Assembly (NCBI RefSeq): GCF_900102135.1
Contig: NZ_FMVJ01000002.1
Location: forward strand, 335,709 to 399,708
DNA length: 64,000 bases
Direction: 5' to 3'
Origin: Microvirga guangxiensis
GTDB taxonomy: Bacteria; Pseudomonadota; Alphaproteobacteria; Rhizobiales; Beijerinckiaceae
The position numbers and the translations under genes are program-made. The notes under the pieces were generated by a model that saw nothing but the letters and a program-made list of their open reading frames with translations, made no database searches and was not told where the DNA came from. This document shows, piece by piece, positions 25,792-34,447 of the stretch. Every line of letters starts with the position of its first letter. Within the stretch, counting starts at the first letter, position 1.

Positions 25792-26744
25792 TTCCGAATG
25801 CGCTCCAATACAGGCACGTTGGCATCGGGCAGTGAGAAGCTCTGCCCGGTAATGCGCTCGAAAGCGTCGATATAGACCTTCGAGGTCTCGAGGATCACGT
25901 CAGCGGGGATCTGCGGGATTGGATCCTTGTAAGGATCGCAGCGGGCGACCACCCAGCTGCGCACGAAATCCTTGTCGAAGCTCTCAGGCCGCTCGCCCTT
26001 CTCGAAACGCTCGGGATAGCTCTCCGCGAACCAATAGCGGCTGCTGTCCGGCGTATGGATCTCATCGGCGATCATGATCTTGCCGTTCTCGTCGATGCCG
26101 AATTCATACTTCGTATCGACGAGGATGAGGCCGCGCGCGGCCGCCATCTCGCGGCCCTTGGCGAAGAGCGCGAGGGCGTAGTCGGACACGGTCTTCCACT
26201 GCTCGGCAGTGAGCAGATTGCGCTCCACGATCTCCTTCGCCGTCAGAGGCTCGTCATGGCCGCCGTCGAAGGCCTTCGTGGTAGGCGTTATGATGGTCTG
26301 GGGAAGCTTCTGATTGTCCCGCATGTCATTGGGGAGCGTGATGCCGTACATCTCGCGCTGCCCCTGCTTGTAGAGCGAGAGGATCGAGGTGCCCGTGGTG
26401 CCGGCGAGGTAATCGCGCACTACGATCTCGACAGGCAGAATGGTCAGCTTCTTGCAGATTGCCACATTCGGATCGGGATATTCGATGATGTGGTTGGGGC
26501 AGATATCCGCCGTCTTCTCGAACCAGAAGCGCGCGGTCTGCGTGAGCACCTGCCCTTTGAGCGGGATGGACGCGAGATTGATGTCGAAGGCGCTGATGCG
26601 GTCGGAGGCGATGATGATGCGCCGCCCATCCGGCAGGTCGTAGTTGTCGCGCACCTTGCCCCGGTAATGGTTCGGCAGTTCCGGGATCGTCGCATCCTGA
26701 AGGACGTAACCGGCATAAGCCTGAAGGGCTGCTTGATCGACCAT
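25770..26744 (-). CDS. purC: SAICAR synthase (phosphoribosylaminoimidazole-succinocarboxamide synthase)
   Basis: 324 residues, the long form of PurC rather than the ~240-residue form. Joins aspartate to CAIR in purine biosynthesis with ATP. Signals: GKVRDNYDL near 30, [11 protein letters not shown] near 45, [13 protein letters not shown] near 105, and LVDTKYEFG plus [13 protein letters not shown] near 205-228. ATG 26744 is preferred over the GTG two codons upstream because AGG is then five bases ahead. It is alone, with no other pur gene nearby; many alphaproteobacteria carry a second, short purC next to purS, not visible here. Confidence 0.94.
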   Translation of the reverse strand: MVDQAALQAYAGYVLQDATIPELPNHYRGKVRDNYDLPDGRRIIIASDRISAFDINLASIPLKGQVLTQTARFWFEKTADICPNHIIEYPDPNVAICKKLTILPVEIVVRDYLAGTTGTSILSLYKQGQREMYGITLPNDMRDNQKLPQTIITPTTKAFDGGHDEPLTAKEIVERNLLTAEQWKTVSDYALALFAKGREMAAARGLILVDTKYEFGIDENGKIMIADEIHTPDSSRYWFAESYPERFEKGERPESFDKDFVRSWVVARCDPYKDPIPQIPADVILETSKVYIDAFERITGQSFSLPDANVPVLERIRKNLAPYF

Positions 26745-26842
26745 GCTCACCTGCCAAGGAGTTCGGGTTTCCGCCGAGTTCTAGACTGAATCCGCAAGCA
26801 GGCTAGGCCTCAACCTAAGAAAGTTTAAGCCTTTCCACGGGA

Positions 26843-27886
26843 TCAGTTGCCCGCGCTGGCGTTCTTGCGCTGCACGACGTTGAGACCCGAGAGGACCACG
26901 GTGGTCTCGTAGCCCTGGGCATCCACGATGGTCCATTGCTTCAGGGCGTTGGCGCGGCTGTCGAAGCGCAGGGTGATCTTGGAGGTGCCGCCGAGCGTTG
27001 CGCTGTCGTCGAAACTCACCGTGATCATGCCGTCGCGGGCAATCTGCACGTCGCGGACCTTGGTGTCCCGCGCCAGATCCACATTGTCCTGCACCAGGAA
27101 TTTCAGGGGCGTCTGGCCTACGGGATAGACATCGTTGGTGCCGAGCTTCTTGTCGCGGATCGCCACGTTGCGCCCATCGGACACGACTTCCAGCGTGCTG
27201 GGCGGCGCATAGGCGAAATGCAGTTGCCCCGGACGCCGGACGGAAAGCGTACCCTCAACCTGCTGACCATTGGGGTTCTTCTGCACGAAGTAGGCGGACA
27301 GCGTGTCCATGGCGTTGAAATAGGCGTTCACCCGCTCAAGAGCCGCCGCCGGAGATGAGGGATTTGGCGGCGAAACCGGCGTGGCCGCAGCTGTCGCAGC
27401 CGCGATGGGCGTGGGCGTCGGCGCGGCCTGAGCCGGGGTCGACCGGGCAGGCTTGGGCGGCTCGGCCACCTTCGCGGGAGCCGGTTTGGAAGCAGGCTCC
27501 GGCTCAGGAGAGGACACAGCGGGGGCAGGCGCGGCCTGCTTCACTTCAGGCTTGGCGGGAGCGGGCTTAGGCGCGGCAAGCGTCTTCGAGGGCTGCGCCT
27601 CAGGTTGAGGCTTGGGCTCCGCGGCCTGTTGACGAGGGGGAGCCTTCGGCTTCGGAGCTGCGGTCTTGGGCTTTGCGGCAGGCTTCGGAGGCTCCTCGAC
27701 CGCAGGCGCTGCGGGTTCCGTAACCTGGGGCTGAGCCGCAGGAGCGCCCTGCCCTTGGTTAGGCTTGAAGATGCCGTCGAGGAAGCGGGTTAGCGGATCT
27801 GGCGTCCGTTGTTGGGCCGCAAGTGGCGAGGTGAGCGCCAGCAGAAGGGCAAGACCGGAAACACGACGCAAAGACTTCTTGAGCAT
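26843..27886 (-). CDS. LolA-like outer-membrane lipoprotein carrier with long Pro/Ala linker
   Basis: 347 residues. Signal peptide at 1-25 (MLKKSLRRVS to LAAQ), then a 140-residue linker of Pro, Ala, Lys and Glu (about 45-185), then the LolA-like beta-barrel at about 188-340 (GTLSVRRPGQLHFAYAPPS, DARNVAI-type strands). LolA shuttles lipoproteins across the periplasm. Classical LolA is only ~200 residues, so the linker is unusual: it may anchor the domain to the wall or span the periplasm. It is monocistronic; the neighbouring purC is separated by 98 bases. Confidence 0.85.
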   Translation of the reverse strand: MLKKSLRRVSGLALLLALTSPLAAQQRTPDPLTRFLDGIFKPNQGQGAPAAQPQVTEPAAPAVEEPPKPAAKPKTAAPKPKAPPRQQAAEPKPQPEAQPSKTLAAPKPAPAKPEVKQAAPAPAVSSPEPEPASKPAPAKVAEPPKPARSTPAQAAPTPTPIAAATAAATPVSPPNPSSPAAALERVNAYFNAMDTLSAYFVQKNPNGQQVEGTLSVRRPGQLHFAYAPPSTLEVVSDGRNVAIRDKKLGTNDVYPVGQTPLKFLVQDNVDLARDTKVRDVQIARDGMITVSFDDSATLGGTSKITLRFDSRANALKQWTIVDAQGYETTVVLSGLNVVQRKNASAGN

Positions 27887-28051
27887 GGCTCGACTGCAAA
27901 CCCGATAAACAACAGATGTCCGCCCAGGCGAGAGGCCGCGAAACCGTGGCGGTCACGCCTTATCGCGTCGATTAGAGGCTTAATGAAGGCAGGAGCTTGC
28001 AGACGAAAGCGAGTCGCGTCCAGGGACGGATGGAGGCTTTGCACGCCTCAA

Positions 28052-28579
28052 TCATGCGGCATTCGCATATTCGTCCTCGTCATCCTCCATCGGGCGAACA
28101 GGGGCGGGCTTCGGCTTGGCCGCACGAGGACGGGTCTGGCGCTTTTTCTTGGCAGGTTTCTTGGCACCTGCGCCGTTCCACCAGCCCTGCCAGCTCCAGG
28201 CGCCCGGACCCACGAGCAGGTAGAACAGGAGACCTGAGAGAACACCGAGATTGGCGAGGAATACGGCCTGCTCTCCCTGACGGGTCAGGCCGCCATATTC
28301 CCAGAAGCGGTGCAAGGCTCCGGTGGTGATCGCAAGCGCTGCGATCAGGACGGAGGCGCTTATGCGGGGCGCGAGACCAAGGATAAGGGCGAGCGGTGCC
28401 ACGATCTCGACGACCACGATGGCCGTCGCCACGATGTCCCCATAGGGGACGCCCTTCATGGTGAGCGACGCCGCAAATCCGGAAATGTTGCTGAGCCGCG
28501 CCGTGGCCGGGGGCAGGAAGCATATGGCAAGGAGAACCCGGCTCAACAGCAGGATTCCGTTCGTTGCGCCAGAATTCAT
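28052..28579 (-). CDS. DoxX family membrane protein
   Basis: 175 residues with four transmembrane segments (about 8-25, 48-70, 75-95, 105-125) typical of DoxX. A basic, lysine- and proline-rich cytosolic tail with an acidic end follows (EDDEDEYANAA). DoxX proteins have been linked to oxidoreductase complexes and thiol homeostasis, but the role here is open. ATG 28579 lies in the gap after galE on the same strand, 110 bases from it. Confidence 0.8.
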   Translation of the reverse strand: MNSGATNGILLLSRVLLAICFLPPATARLSNISGFAASLTMKGVPYGDIVATAIVVVEIVAPLALILGLAPRISASVLIAALAITTGALHRFWEYGGLTRQGEQAVFLANLGVLSGLLFYLLVGPGAWSWQGWWNGAGAKKPAKKKRQTRPRAAKPKPAPVRPMEDDEDEYANAA

Positions 28580-28689
28580 GATCGTTCCCCTCTCCTCGCG
28601 CGCCCCGGAATCGCCGGGCCGCGGCCTTTGTATGAGGCAGAGGTTCTTAACCTGTTCTTATCGCGTCGGGGTTGTCCATAGCCAATCGG

Positions 28690-29682
28690 TCAGAGCTTCA
28701 GGTTCCGCTCCCGCAGCATGGTTTCCCAGCGCAGGGTGTGCTCCACGATGGTGGCGAGATCGTCGTGCCGGGGCTCCCATTTGAGCTTGGACCGGATGCG
28801 GCTTGAATCCGCCACGATGGTGATCGGATCGCCATCGCGCCGCGGTCCGATGCGTGCCTCGAGCGGACGGCCTGAAACCTTGCGGACCGTGTCGATCACC
28901 TCAGAGACGGAATAGCCGTGCCCGTAGCCGCAATTCACCACGAGGCTCTCGCCGCCCTTGCCTAGATATTCGAGCGCCTGCATGTGGGCCGAGATCAGAT
29001 CGCTGACGTGGATGTAGTCACGAATGCAGGTGCCGTCCGGCGTCGGATAATCCGTACCGTAGACTTCCATGTGGGTGCGCATGCCGAGCGCCGTCTGCAC
29101 CGCCACCTTGATGAGATGGGTTGCATTGACTGTGGATTGGCCATGCCGCATGGCAGGGTCCGATCCTGCCACGTTGAAGTAGCGCAGAACCACGAAGCGC
29201 ATGTCGTGAGCCGCCGCCACGTCCCTCAGCATCACCTCGGTCAGCAGCTTGGAGCTTCCATAAGGCGACAGGGGCGCCAATGGCGCGTCCTCCGCAAGAG
29301 GTTTGTCGGATGCATTGCCATAAACCGCCGCCGTGGAGGAAAAGACGAAAGTCTTGATCCCCGCCGCCACCGCGGCAGCCAGCAGGGAACGACTTTTGAC
29401 CGTGTTGTTCAGGTAATAACCCAATGGATCGCGTACCGATTCAGGCACGACGAGTTTGGCGGCGAAATGCACGATCGCGTCGATGGAATGGGCTCGCAGG
29501 GTCTGGAGCATCAGCTCGTAATCGCCGATATCGCCCACGATGAGGGGAACATCCTCCGGCACGGACCAGCGAAATCCGGTCGAAAGATTATCGAACACCA
29601 CAGGCTTGTACCCCGCATCGCGCAGGGCCAGCACCATATGGCCGCCGATATAGCCGGCGCCTCCAGTCACCAGTACGTTCAA
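28690..29682 (-). CDS. galE: UDP-glucose 4-epimerase
   Basis: 330 residues starting at TTG 29682, which has AAGGGGG seven bases ahead and opens directly on the Rossmann motif NVLVTGGAGYIGGH; the longer frame to 30000 adds 106 residues with no homology to the family and overlaps the opposite gene. Catalytic SSTAAVYG near 123 and Tyr-X3-Lys at YGSSK near 146. Interconverts UDP-glucose and UDP-galactose for surface polysaccharides. No other polysaccharide gene is adjacent. Confidence 0.93.
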   Translation of the reverse strand: MNVLVTGGAGYIGGHMVLALRDAGYKPVVFDNLSTGFRWSVPEDVPLIVGDIGDYELMLQTLRAHSIDAIVHFAAKLVVPESVRDPLGYYLNNTVKSRSLLAAAVAAGIKTFVFSSTAAVYGNASDKPLAEDAPLAPLSPYGSSKLLTEVMLRDVAAAHDMRFVVLRYFNVAGSDPAMRHGQSTVNATHLIKVAVQTALGMRTHMEVYGTDYPTPDGTCIRDYIHVSDLISAHMQALEYLGKGGESLVVNCGYGHGYSVSEVIDTVRKVSGRPLEARIGPRRDGDPITIVADSSRIRSKLKWEPRHDDLATIVEHTLRWETMLRERNLKL

Positions 29683-29796
29683 TCCATATCCCCCTTCAGT
29701 GCCCTTTTTGTATGGTCGCTTTAATGAGGCTGGATTTCCAGTACAACCTGCTGGCAAAAAAGGTGGGCTAGCCTGCAAATTCTGAGAGGATGCCGC

Positions 29797-30105
29797 ATGA
29801 ATGACCGCACGGAATATTGGTGGGTCCATCACGATTCCGAGGTTCAACCGGCGGAGGTTGGCTTCGTCGGGGGCATCCCCGTGCATTTTCGCTTCATCGG
29901 CACGGAAGGCCGCGTCCGGGCTGAGGCTGCAGAACTGATCGAGCGCCTGCCCGCTCCGCCCGTCCCGATCTTCAAGCCTCAAGCCGCTCCTGCCGCTCAA
30001 CCTGCGAAGCCGCAGAAATCCGGCTCCTGGCTCTGGTTCTTCGGCATCCTGCTCCTGATCCTCGTCGTCCAGTGCTCAGGCCCGCTCTTCGACGCGATCA
30101 AGTGA
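29797..30105 (+). CDS. Hypothetical single-span membrane protein
   Basis: 102 residues. Soluble N-terminal part rich in Trp and Glu (MNDRTEYWWVHHDSEVQ), a Pro/Ala linker at 55-75, and a C-terminal helix (LWFFGILLLILVVQ) that would tail-anchor it in the inner membrane. AGAGG precedes the ATG. I do not recognise the family. It lies between divergent galE and a convergent SBF transporter and appears to be transcribed alone. Confidence 0.65.
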   Translation: MNDRTEYWWVHHDSEVQPAEVGFVGGIPVHFRFIGTEGRVRAEAAELIERLPAPPVPIFKPQAAPAAQPAKPQKSGSWLWFFGILLLILVVQCSGPLFDAIK

Positions 30106-30115
30106 GGCGCGGCCT

Positions 30116-31093
30116 CTAACGCGAGACCATGTGCATTGCCTCGTTCCGCGCATAACGGCGGGCGAGGACCGCGCCTACGAGAATCTGGATCTGGTTATAG
30201 AACATGATCGGAAGGACGATCATGCCGAAGCCGGGGGCGGCCGCGAACAGCACCTTTGCGAGCGGCAGGCCTGATGCCAGACTTTTCTTGGAGCCGCAGA
30301 ACACCGCCGCTATCTCGTCTCCACGAGAGAAGCCGGAGCGACGGGCGATGAAGGTCGTGACGGCGAGAACGGCTAGCAGCAGCACCAGGCACAGGATCAC
30401 CGTCAAAACAACGCTCGCTGGTGGGAGGTAAGACCACAGGCCGTCGACGACCGTCTGCGAAAACGCCGTATAAACGATCAGCAGGATGATCGCCTGATCC
30501 AGCTGGCCGATCCGCCGCTCATGCCGGCTCATGATGCCTGCCAGCCAGGGACGAGCGAGCTGGCCCGCCGCGAAAGGGACGAGGAGCTGGAGAATCACGT
30601 CGCCCAAGGCCTGGGTCAGGTCGAACCCACCTTCCACCGAGGTTCGTGTGAGCAGCGACAGCAGAACCGGCGTCAGGAGCAGCCCAAAAACGTTCGACGC
30701 AGCTGAACTGCAGATGGCTGCCGGCACGTTGCCGTTGGCCATCGCAGTAAATGCAATCGATGACGAGACTGCGGATGGAAGCGCCGCCAGATAAAGAAAG
30801 CCGAGAAGCAGATCGGCTGGCATCCAAGCCGCCGGCAGGATGCCGAACGGCATGACGATGATTGGGAACGCCACGAATGTGATGGCGAAGATGAAGAGAT
30901 GCAGCCTCCATTGGACCAGACCATTGATCACAGTTTCACGTGGCAGGGCTGCGCCGTGGACGAAAAACAGCAATGCGATCCCCAGGATCCCAAGAATGTC
31001 GAGAACCTCGGCGCCCGTCCCCTGAGCTGGAGCGACGCTGGCCACGGCAACGGCTCCCATGATCAGTAGAAGGAAGGGATCGATCTTTCGCAT
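30116..31093 (-). CDS. Bile acid:sodium symporter-like (SBF) transporter
   Basis: 325 residues, about ten transmembrane helices, of the YfeH-type SBF-like family. Conserved segments: LFFVHGAALPRETV near 44, LPSAVSSSIAFTAMANGNVPAA near 103-124 and FCGSKKSLASGLPLAKVL near 255-272. Likely a sodium-coupled carrier for an organic acid; substrate not assignable. Together with the 50-residue gene it forms a leftward pair divergent from a GntR/FadR regulator, which probably controls it. Confidence 0.85.
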   Translation of the reverse strand: MRKIDPFLLLIMGAVAVASVAPAQGTGAEVLDILGILGIALLFFVHGAALPRETVINGLVQWRLHLFIFAITFVAFPIIVMPFGILPAAWMPADLLLGFLYLAALPSAVSSSIAFTAMANGNVPAAICSSAASNVFGLLLTPVLLSLLTRTSVEGGFDLTQALGDVILQLLVPFAAGQLARPWLAGIMSRHERRIGQLDQAIILLIVYTAFSQTVVDGLWSYLPPASVVLTVILCLVLLLAVLAVTTFIARRSGFSRGDEIAAVFCGSKKSLASGLPLAKVLFAAAPGFGMIVLPIMFYNQIQILVGAVLARRYARNEAMHMVSR

Positions 31094-31171
31094 TGTCTGT
31101 TCCTGGTGGATCGTTGAAGAGCTGTCGCGGCTGGCTCAGCCAGCCGCTCTCGCCTTGAGGCGGGTCATGGT

Positions 31172-31324
31172 TCACAGAACCCGAAAGAGGCCGTCGATTA
31201 CGATCCAGACGAACATGGGGTAGATCGATAGCCCTAGAATGGTGCCGAAGAGACGTCCGGCGCGGACGGCGCCATCCTGGGCGGGTGCATCATCAAAAAA
31301 TCGTTCGACAAACGTGTTTCGCAT
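31172..31324 (-). CDS. 50-residue membrane protein
   Basis: Start at ATG 31324 with AGGAGAGG ahead; the earlier in-frame ATG has no such signal. The first 25 residues are polar (MRNTFVERFFDDAPAQDG), the rest one hydrophobic helix (FGTILGLSIYPMFVWIVIDG). No family recognised. It directly precedes the SBF transporter gene and could be an accessory subunit, but that is inference from position. Its start codon lies inside an ATCAGACCT repeat inverted to AGGTCTGAT at 31376. Confidence 0.6.
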   Translation of the reverse strand: MRNTFVERFFDDAPAQDGAVRAGRLFGTILGLSIYPMFVWIVIDGLFRVL

Positions 31325-31422
31325 CAGACCTCTCCTCTGCTCCGGGGAACTCGGCACGGCTTTCTTGACAGAGCCAGGTCTGATACGTACGGCGGAACCT
31401 AATTGGTCTGAAAATTGGTCTG
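31323..31422. promoter_or_regulatory. Repeated GGTCTG sites between transporter and GntR genes
   Basis: AATTGGTCTG occurs twice in direct repeat with 12-base spacing (31401-31410, 31413-31422), just before the regulator start. AGGTCTGAT at 31376-31384 is inverted at 31323-31331 (ATCAGACCT). TTGACA at 31365-31370 could be a -35. Likely operator of the regulator. Confidence 0.5.
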
Positions 31423-31428
31423 GATGTC

Positions 31429-32127
31429 ATGGCTCGGGTACGCCTGTCGACGAATGATGCCACACAGCGTCTGCGCGCCCATTTGAGGCAGAACGTCTAC
31501 GGTCCGCAGGATAGGCTTGAGCCTGAGCGGGTTCTGGCCCCCAAGCTCGGATGCAGCCGCGATACCCTGCGGGCAGCGCTCGATGTGCTCGAAAAGGAGG
31601 GTCTGATCTGGCGGCATGTGGGGCAAGGCACCTTCGTCGGGCCGCGCCCGGCTCATGAACCGATCCGCCCCTCGGTCCTGGCCGAGATGGCCTCACCCGC
31701 CGATGTGCTCGACGCACGAATTTTGATCGAGCCGCCGATCGCGGGCGCAGCGGCACTCTATGCCTCTGCCGAGGAGATCACGTTCTTGCGCAGTCATGCA
31801 CTGAAGAGCAGTGAGGCACCTGACTGGCAGGCTTATGAACAGGCAGATGACGCCTTTCACAAAGGCATCGCTCGGATCACCAATAATCCGCTGCTGATCG
31901 CTTTTTTGGATGTTCTCTCGTCCGTGCGCGGCCGCGCCCGTTGGCAGCGGCAGCACGACCTTGCCTTCCGACGGGCGCGCAAGAAGGAATATGCAGCTCA
32001 ACAGGGGCGCATGCATCTAGCCATCGTCGATGCCATCGCCGCTCGTAATCCGGAGGCAGCGCGGCAGGCCATGTTCGACCATCTGAGCGCCATTCGGACA
32101 ATCATGATCAATGAGTCTACGGAGTAA
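31429..32127 (+). CDS. GntR-family regulator, FadR/FCD subfamily
   Basis: 232 residues. Winged helix-turn-helix at about 1-70 (VLAPKLGCSRDTLRAALDVLEKEGL), then an all-helical FCD ligand domain at about 85-220. Metal-coordinating positions are visible: DDAFHKGI near 141, GRMHLAIVDAI near 195 and DHLSAIR near 215. FCD regulators usually repress transport and catabolism genes until an organic acid binds. It is divergent from the SBF transporter pair, with repeated GGTCTG sites in the gap, so autoregulation and control of that transporter are likely. ATG 31429 is the only start before the domain. Confidence 0.88.
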   Translation: MARVRLSTNDATQRLRAHLRQNVYGPQDRLEPERVLAPKLGCSRDTLRAALDVLEKEGLIWRHVGQGTFVGPRPAHEPIRPSVLAEMASPADVLDARILIEPPIAGAAALYASAEEITFLRSHALKSSEAPDWQAYEQADDAFHKGIARITNNPLLIAFLDVLSSVRGRARWQRQHDLAFRRARKKEYAAQQGRMHLAIVDAIAARNPEAARQAMFDHLSAIRTIMINESTE

Positions 32128-32288
32128 AAGCAGACTTGCTTTAGGGCTGAACAAGAAAGCTCACTTCAGCACCGGCTTCGCGCCCTACTTCGGTGACTTG
32201 GCTCAAGCGAGGCCATCTACCGAAACCGCCTGAGGCAAGGCTCGATATTTCGCCGCTCGAAGTAATCTATCGCTGAGATGGGAAGAAG

Positions 32289-32364
32289 TGGTGCCCAGGG
32301 ACGGAGTCGAACCGCCGACACTGCGATTTTCAGTCGCATGCTCTACCAACTGAGCTACCTGGGC
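32289..32364 (-). tRNA. tRNA-Phe (anticodon GAA)
   Basis: 76 bases with encoded CCA. Acceptor stem GCCCAGG/CCTGGGC, D-arm GCTCAGTTGGTAGAGC, anticodon loop CTGAAAA, T-arm GGCGGTTCGACTCCGTC. Confidence 0.97.
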
Positions 32365-32403
32365 ATCCGATGCGCGACTTCTGTCGTGCGCGTCGTGGGC
32401 GGT

Positions 32404-32432
32404 TGTATAGTCAGACCTTTGTCGCCTGTCCA
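32404..32432 (-). promoter_or_regulatory. Promoter of tRNA-Phe
   Basis: Minus strand -35 TGGACA (32432-32427), 17-base spacer, -10 TATACA (32409-32404), about 40 bases before the tRNA. Confidence 0.6.
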
Positions 32433-32463
32433 GCCGCCGCGTGAGAAAATTTTATAAGAAAAG

Positions 32464-32670
32464 TTATTCGGTGTCTTCCCGGTCGTCCTCGCCGCGATCC
32501 TCAGGGTCGTCGACGGCGGGAATGGCGTAGGTTCCTGACAGCCAACGGTTCAGGTCCACATCCGCACAGCGCTTGGAGCAGAAGGGCTTGTATTCCATGA
32601 CAGTCGGCTTGCCGCAGATCGGGCATTTGCCAGCGGGTGCTTTCGGCGTGTTCTCGTTGGCTGGATCCAT
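32464..32670 (-). CDS. yacG: DNA gyrase inhibitor YacG, zinc protein
   Basis: 68 residues. Four zinc ligands C16, C19, C31, C35 (KCPICGKP, FCSKRC), followed by DLNRWLSGTYAIP as in YacG. The family binds GyrB and blocks DNA binding; it is nearly always paired with maf or coaE in proteobacteria, as here, where maf ends 21 bases upstream. The C-terminus is strongly acidic (DDPEDRGEDDREDTE). Confidence 0.92.
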   Translation of the reverse strand: MDPANENTPKAPAGKCPICGKPTVMEYKPFCSKRCADVDLNRWLSGTYAIPAVDDPEDRGEDDREDTE

Positions 32671-32691
32671 GCCTTGCCTCCTTTTCAGGGT

Positions 32692-33354
32692 TCAGGCGGC
32701 GTCGAGCCAGGTGAACCGCACGGGATAACCCTCCCCGTCCAGCAGTGCCACGGATTCGTAGAGCGGCAATCCCACCACGTTGGTGTAGGAGCCGACCAGC
32801 TTCACCACGAAGGTGCCCGCGAGGCCCTGGATGGCATAGCCGCCCGCCTTGCCGCGCCATTCGCCGGAGGCGAGATAACGCTCGAACTCTTCCCGCGAGA
32901 GACGCTTGAAGCGCACGCGGGTTTCCACGAGCCGCTCACGGATCGAATCCTTCGGAGTGACGAGACAGATGGAAGTATAGACCCGATGCGCTCGCCCCGA
33001 GAGCAGGCGTAGGCATCCTGCTGCCTCGTCCACCACCTCGGCCTTCGGCAGGATACGATTGCCGACCACCACCACCGTATCGGCGGAGAGGATGTAGGCG
33101 TCCTTCAGGTCCTCCCGGTTGCGTGCGGTTTTGCGGGCCACTTCCGCCTTGGTGCGCGCGAGGCGCTTGGCGAGGTCCTTGGGCCCCTCGTTCTTCAAGG
33201 GTGTTTCGTCCACATCGGCGGGCAGAAGGGCATCGGGCTCTATGCCGCCCTGCTGCAGCAGGGCGAGCCTGCGGGGCGAGGCGGAAGCCAGCACGAGCTT
33301 CGGACGCAGGCTTGAATTCGACACCTCGGAAGACGACGCCACTTTGATCTCCAC
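32692..33354 (-). CDS. maf: Maf-like nucleoside triphosphate pyrophosphatase
   Basis: 220 residues from GTG 33354; ribosome binding is weak, so the real start might be a little further in. The Maf signature ASASPRR is at 23-29, the catalytic ILSADTVVV near 88, and [12 protein letters not shown] near 167. It hydrolyses non-canonical or modified pyrimidine nucleotides (dTTP/UTP type) and was first described as a septum inhibitor. It is followed by yacG with 21 bases between, an arrangement conserved in Hyphomicrobiales. Confidence 0.92.
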   Translation of the reverse strand: MEIKVASSSEVSNSSLRPKLVLASASPRRLALLQQGGIEPDALLPADVDETPLKNEGPKDLAKRLARTKAEVARKTARNREDLKDAYILSADTVVVVGNRILPKAEVVDEAAGCLRLLSGRAHRVYTSICLVTPKDSIRERLVETRVRFKRLSREEFERYLASGEWRGKAGGYAIQGLAGTFVVKLVGSYTNVVGLPLYESVALLDGEGYPVRFTWLDAA

Positions 33355-33448
33355 GCTTCAGGGCAATCCTTAAGCCCTGCACGATTATTGCTTGCTTTTC
33401 AGGCCTAAGGCTACGCCCGGTCACAACATGGCACCGAGCGCGCGTGAA

Positions 33449-34306
33449 TCAAGCTGCCGGAGGCGGTTCGCTCTCCGATGGCGAAACCGGCTGGGGAACG
33501 GGAGCCGCTCCCTGAGCTTCCGTGCGCTCGAGCTGACGGTAGCGCAGGACGCTCAGCGGAATTGAGGCCAGGAAGAGAACCGTAATGGCTGTCAGCATCT
33601 CCCAGGGGAAATTCGCCAGGAGCCCGAACAGCGCCACCGAGATGACGAAGATCGGCAGAACCCATTGGCGCGGCACCCTCAATCCGATGGTCTTGCCCGA
33701 ATAAACCGGAATGGTGGACACCATCAGGAAGGCCAATCCCAGCAGATAGACGAGCGCGATGGGAGCAGCGGCGGGGCCGATCGAGAAGCCCAGGAACGAA
33801 AGGTAGAGGGGCAGCATCGAGGTGAGCGCCCCCGCCGGGGCCGGCATGCCGGTGAAGAAGTTCTTCTTCCATTCGGGCCGGTTCGGATCGTCGAGCATCA
33901 CGTTGAAGCGGGCGAGGCGCAGTACCATGGCGATGGCGAAGACCAGTACCGCAATCCAGCCGATCGCCTTCAGCTCGTGCAGCAGGAAGCTGTAGAGCAT
34001 GAGCGCCGGAGTAACGCCGAAATTGACGAAATCGGCCAGGGAATCGAGTTCCGCGCCGAAGCGGGAGGTGCCCTTCAGCATCCGCGCAATGCGTCCGTCG
34101 ATCCCGTCCAGCAGCGCGGCCACGACAATGGCGACCACGGCGGGCTCATAGCGCCCCTCGAAAGACAGCCGTATCGCCGTGAGGCCGAGGCACAGGGCAA
34201 TCAGGGTGATGATGTTCGGGATGATGACGCGAACCGGAACGGGCTTGAAGAGGCGCTTGCGCGGCTCGTTCGGATCCGGAGCAAAGGGCGGGAAGAGGTC
34301 ACTCAT
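33449..34306 (-). CDS. pssA: CDP-diacylglycerol-serine O-phosphatidyltransferase
   Basis: 285-residue membrane enzyme making phosphatidylserine from CDP-diacylglycerol. The CDP-alcohol transferase motif is complete: D70-G71-X2-A74-R75-X8-G84-X3-D88-X3-D92. About seven hydrophobic helices follow the cytosolic N-terminus. It lies downstream of psd, giving the two-step path to phosphatidylethanolamine. A hairpin between psd and pssA at 34410-34434 may reduce read-through. The C-terminal tail is Pro/Glu/Ser-rich. Confidence 0.94.
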   Translation of the reverse strand: MSDLFPPFAPDPNEPRKRLFKPVPVRVIIPNIITLIALCLGLTAIRLSFEGRYEPAVVAIVVAALLDGIDGRIARMLKGTSRFGAELDSLADFVNFGVTPALMLYSFLLHELKAIGWIAVLVFAIAMVLRLARFNVMLDDPNRPEWKKNFFTGMPAPAGALTSMLPLYLSFLGFSIGPAAAPIALVYLLGLAFLMVSTIPVYSGKTIGLRVPRQWVLPIFVISVALFGLLANFPWEMLTAITVLFLASIPLSVLRYRQLERTEAQGAAPVPQPVSPSESEPPPAA

Positions 34307-34409
34307 GACATGAACCTAGGAGGAGCGGGCCCGACCGGCAAGCCGAGCTGAGCAGTGAGCGGATGATGGGAGAAGCGCAAACTGCTGTGGACAGTTCCGT
34401 CCAAAGGGT

Positions 34410-34434
34410 CAAAGGAGGCCGGGAACCGGCCTCC
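34410..34434 (-). terminator. Hairpin between psd and pssA
   Basis: 9-base stem GGAGGCCGG/CCGGCCTCC with a 3-base loop, read on the minus strand just after the psd stop, followed by TTTGACC. May be a partial terminator or mRNA processing element inside the operon. Confidence 0.5.
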
Positions 34435-34447
34435 GCTGACGAAGATG

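Noticed and set aside
27397-27780. Possible tandem DNA repeat in the Pro/Ala region of the LolA-like gene
   Set aside because: It is codon-level low complexity (Pro, Ala, Lys, Glu) with no fixed repeat unit, so not a repeat feature or CRISPR-like array.
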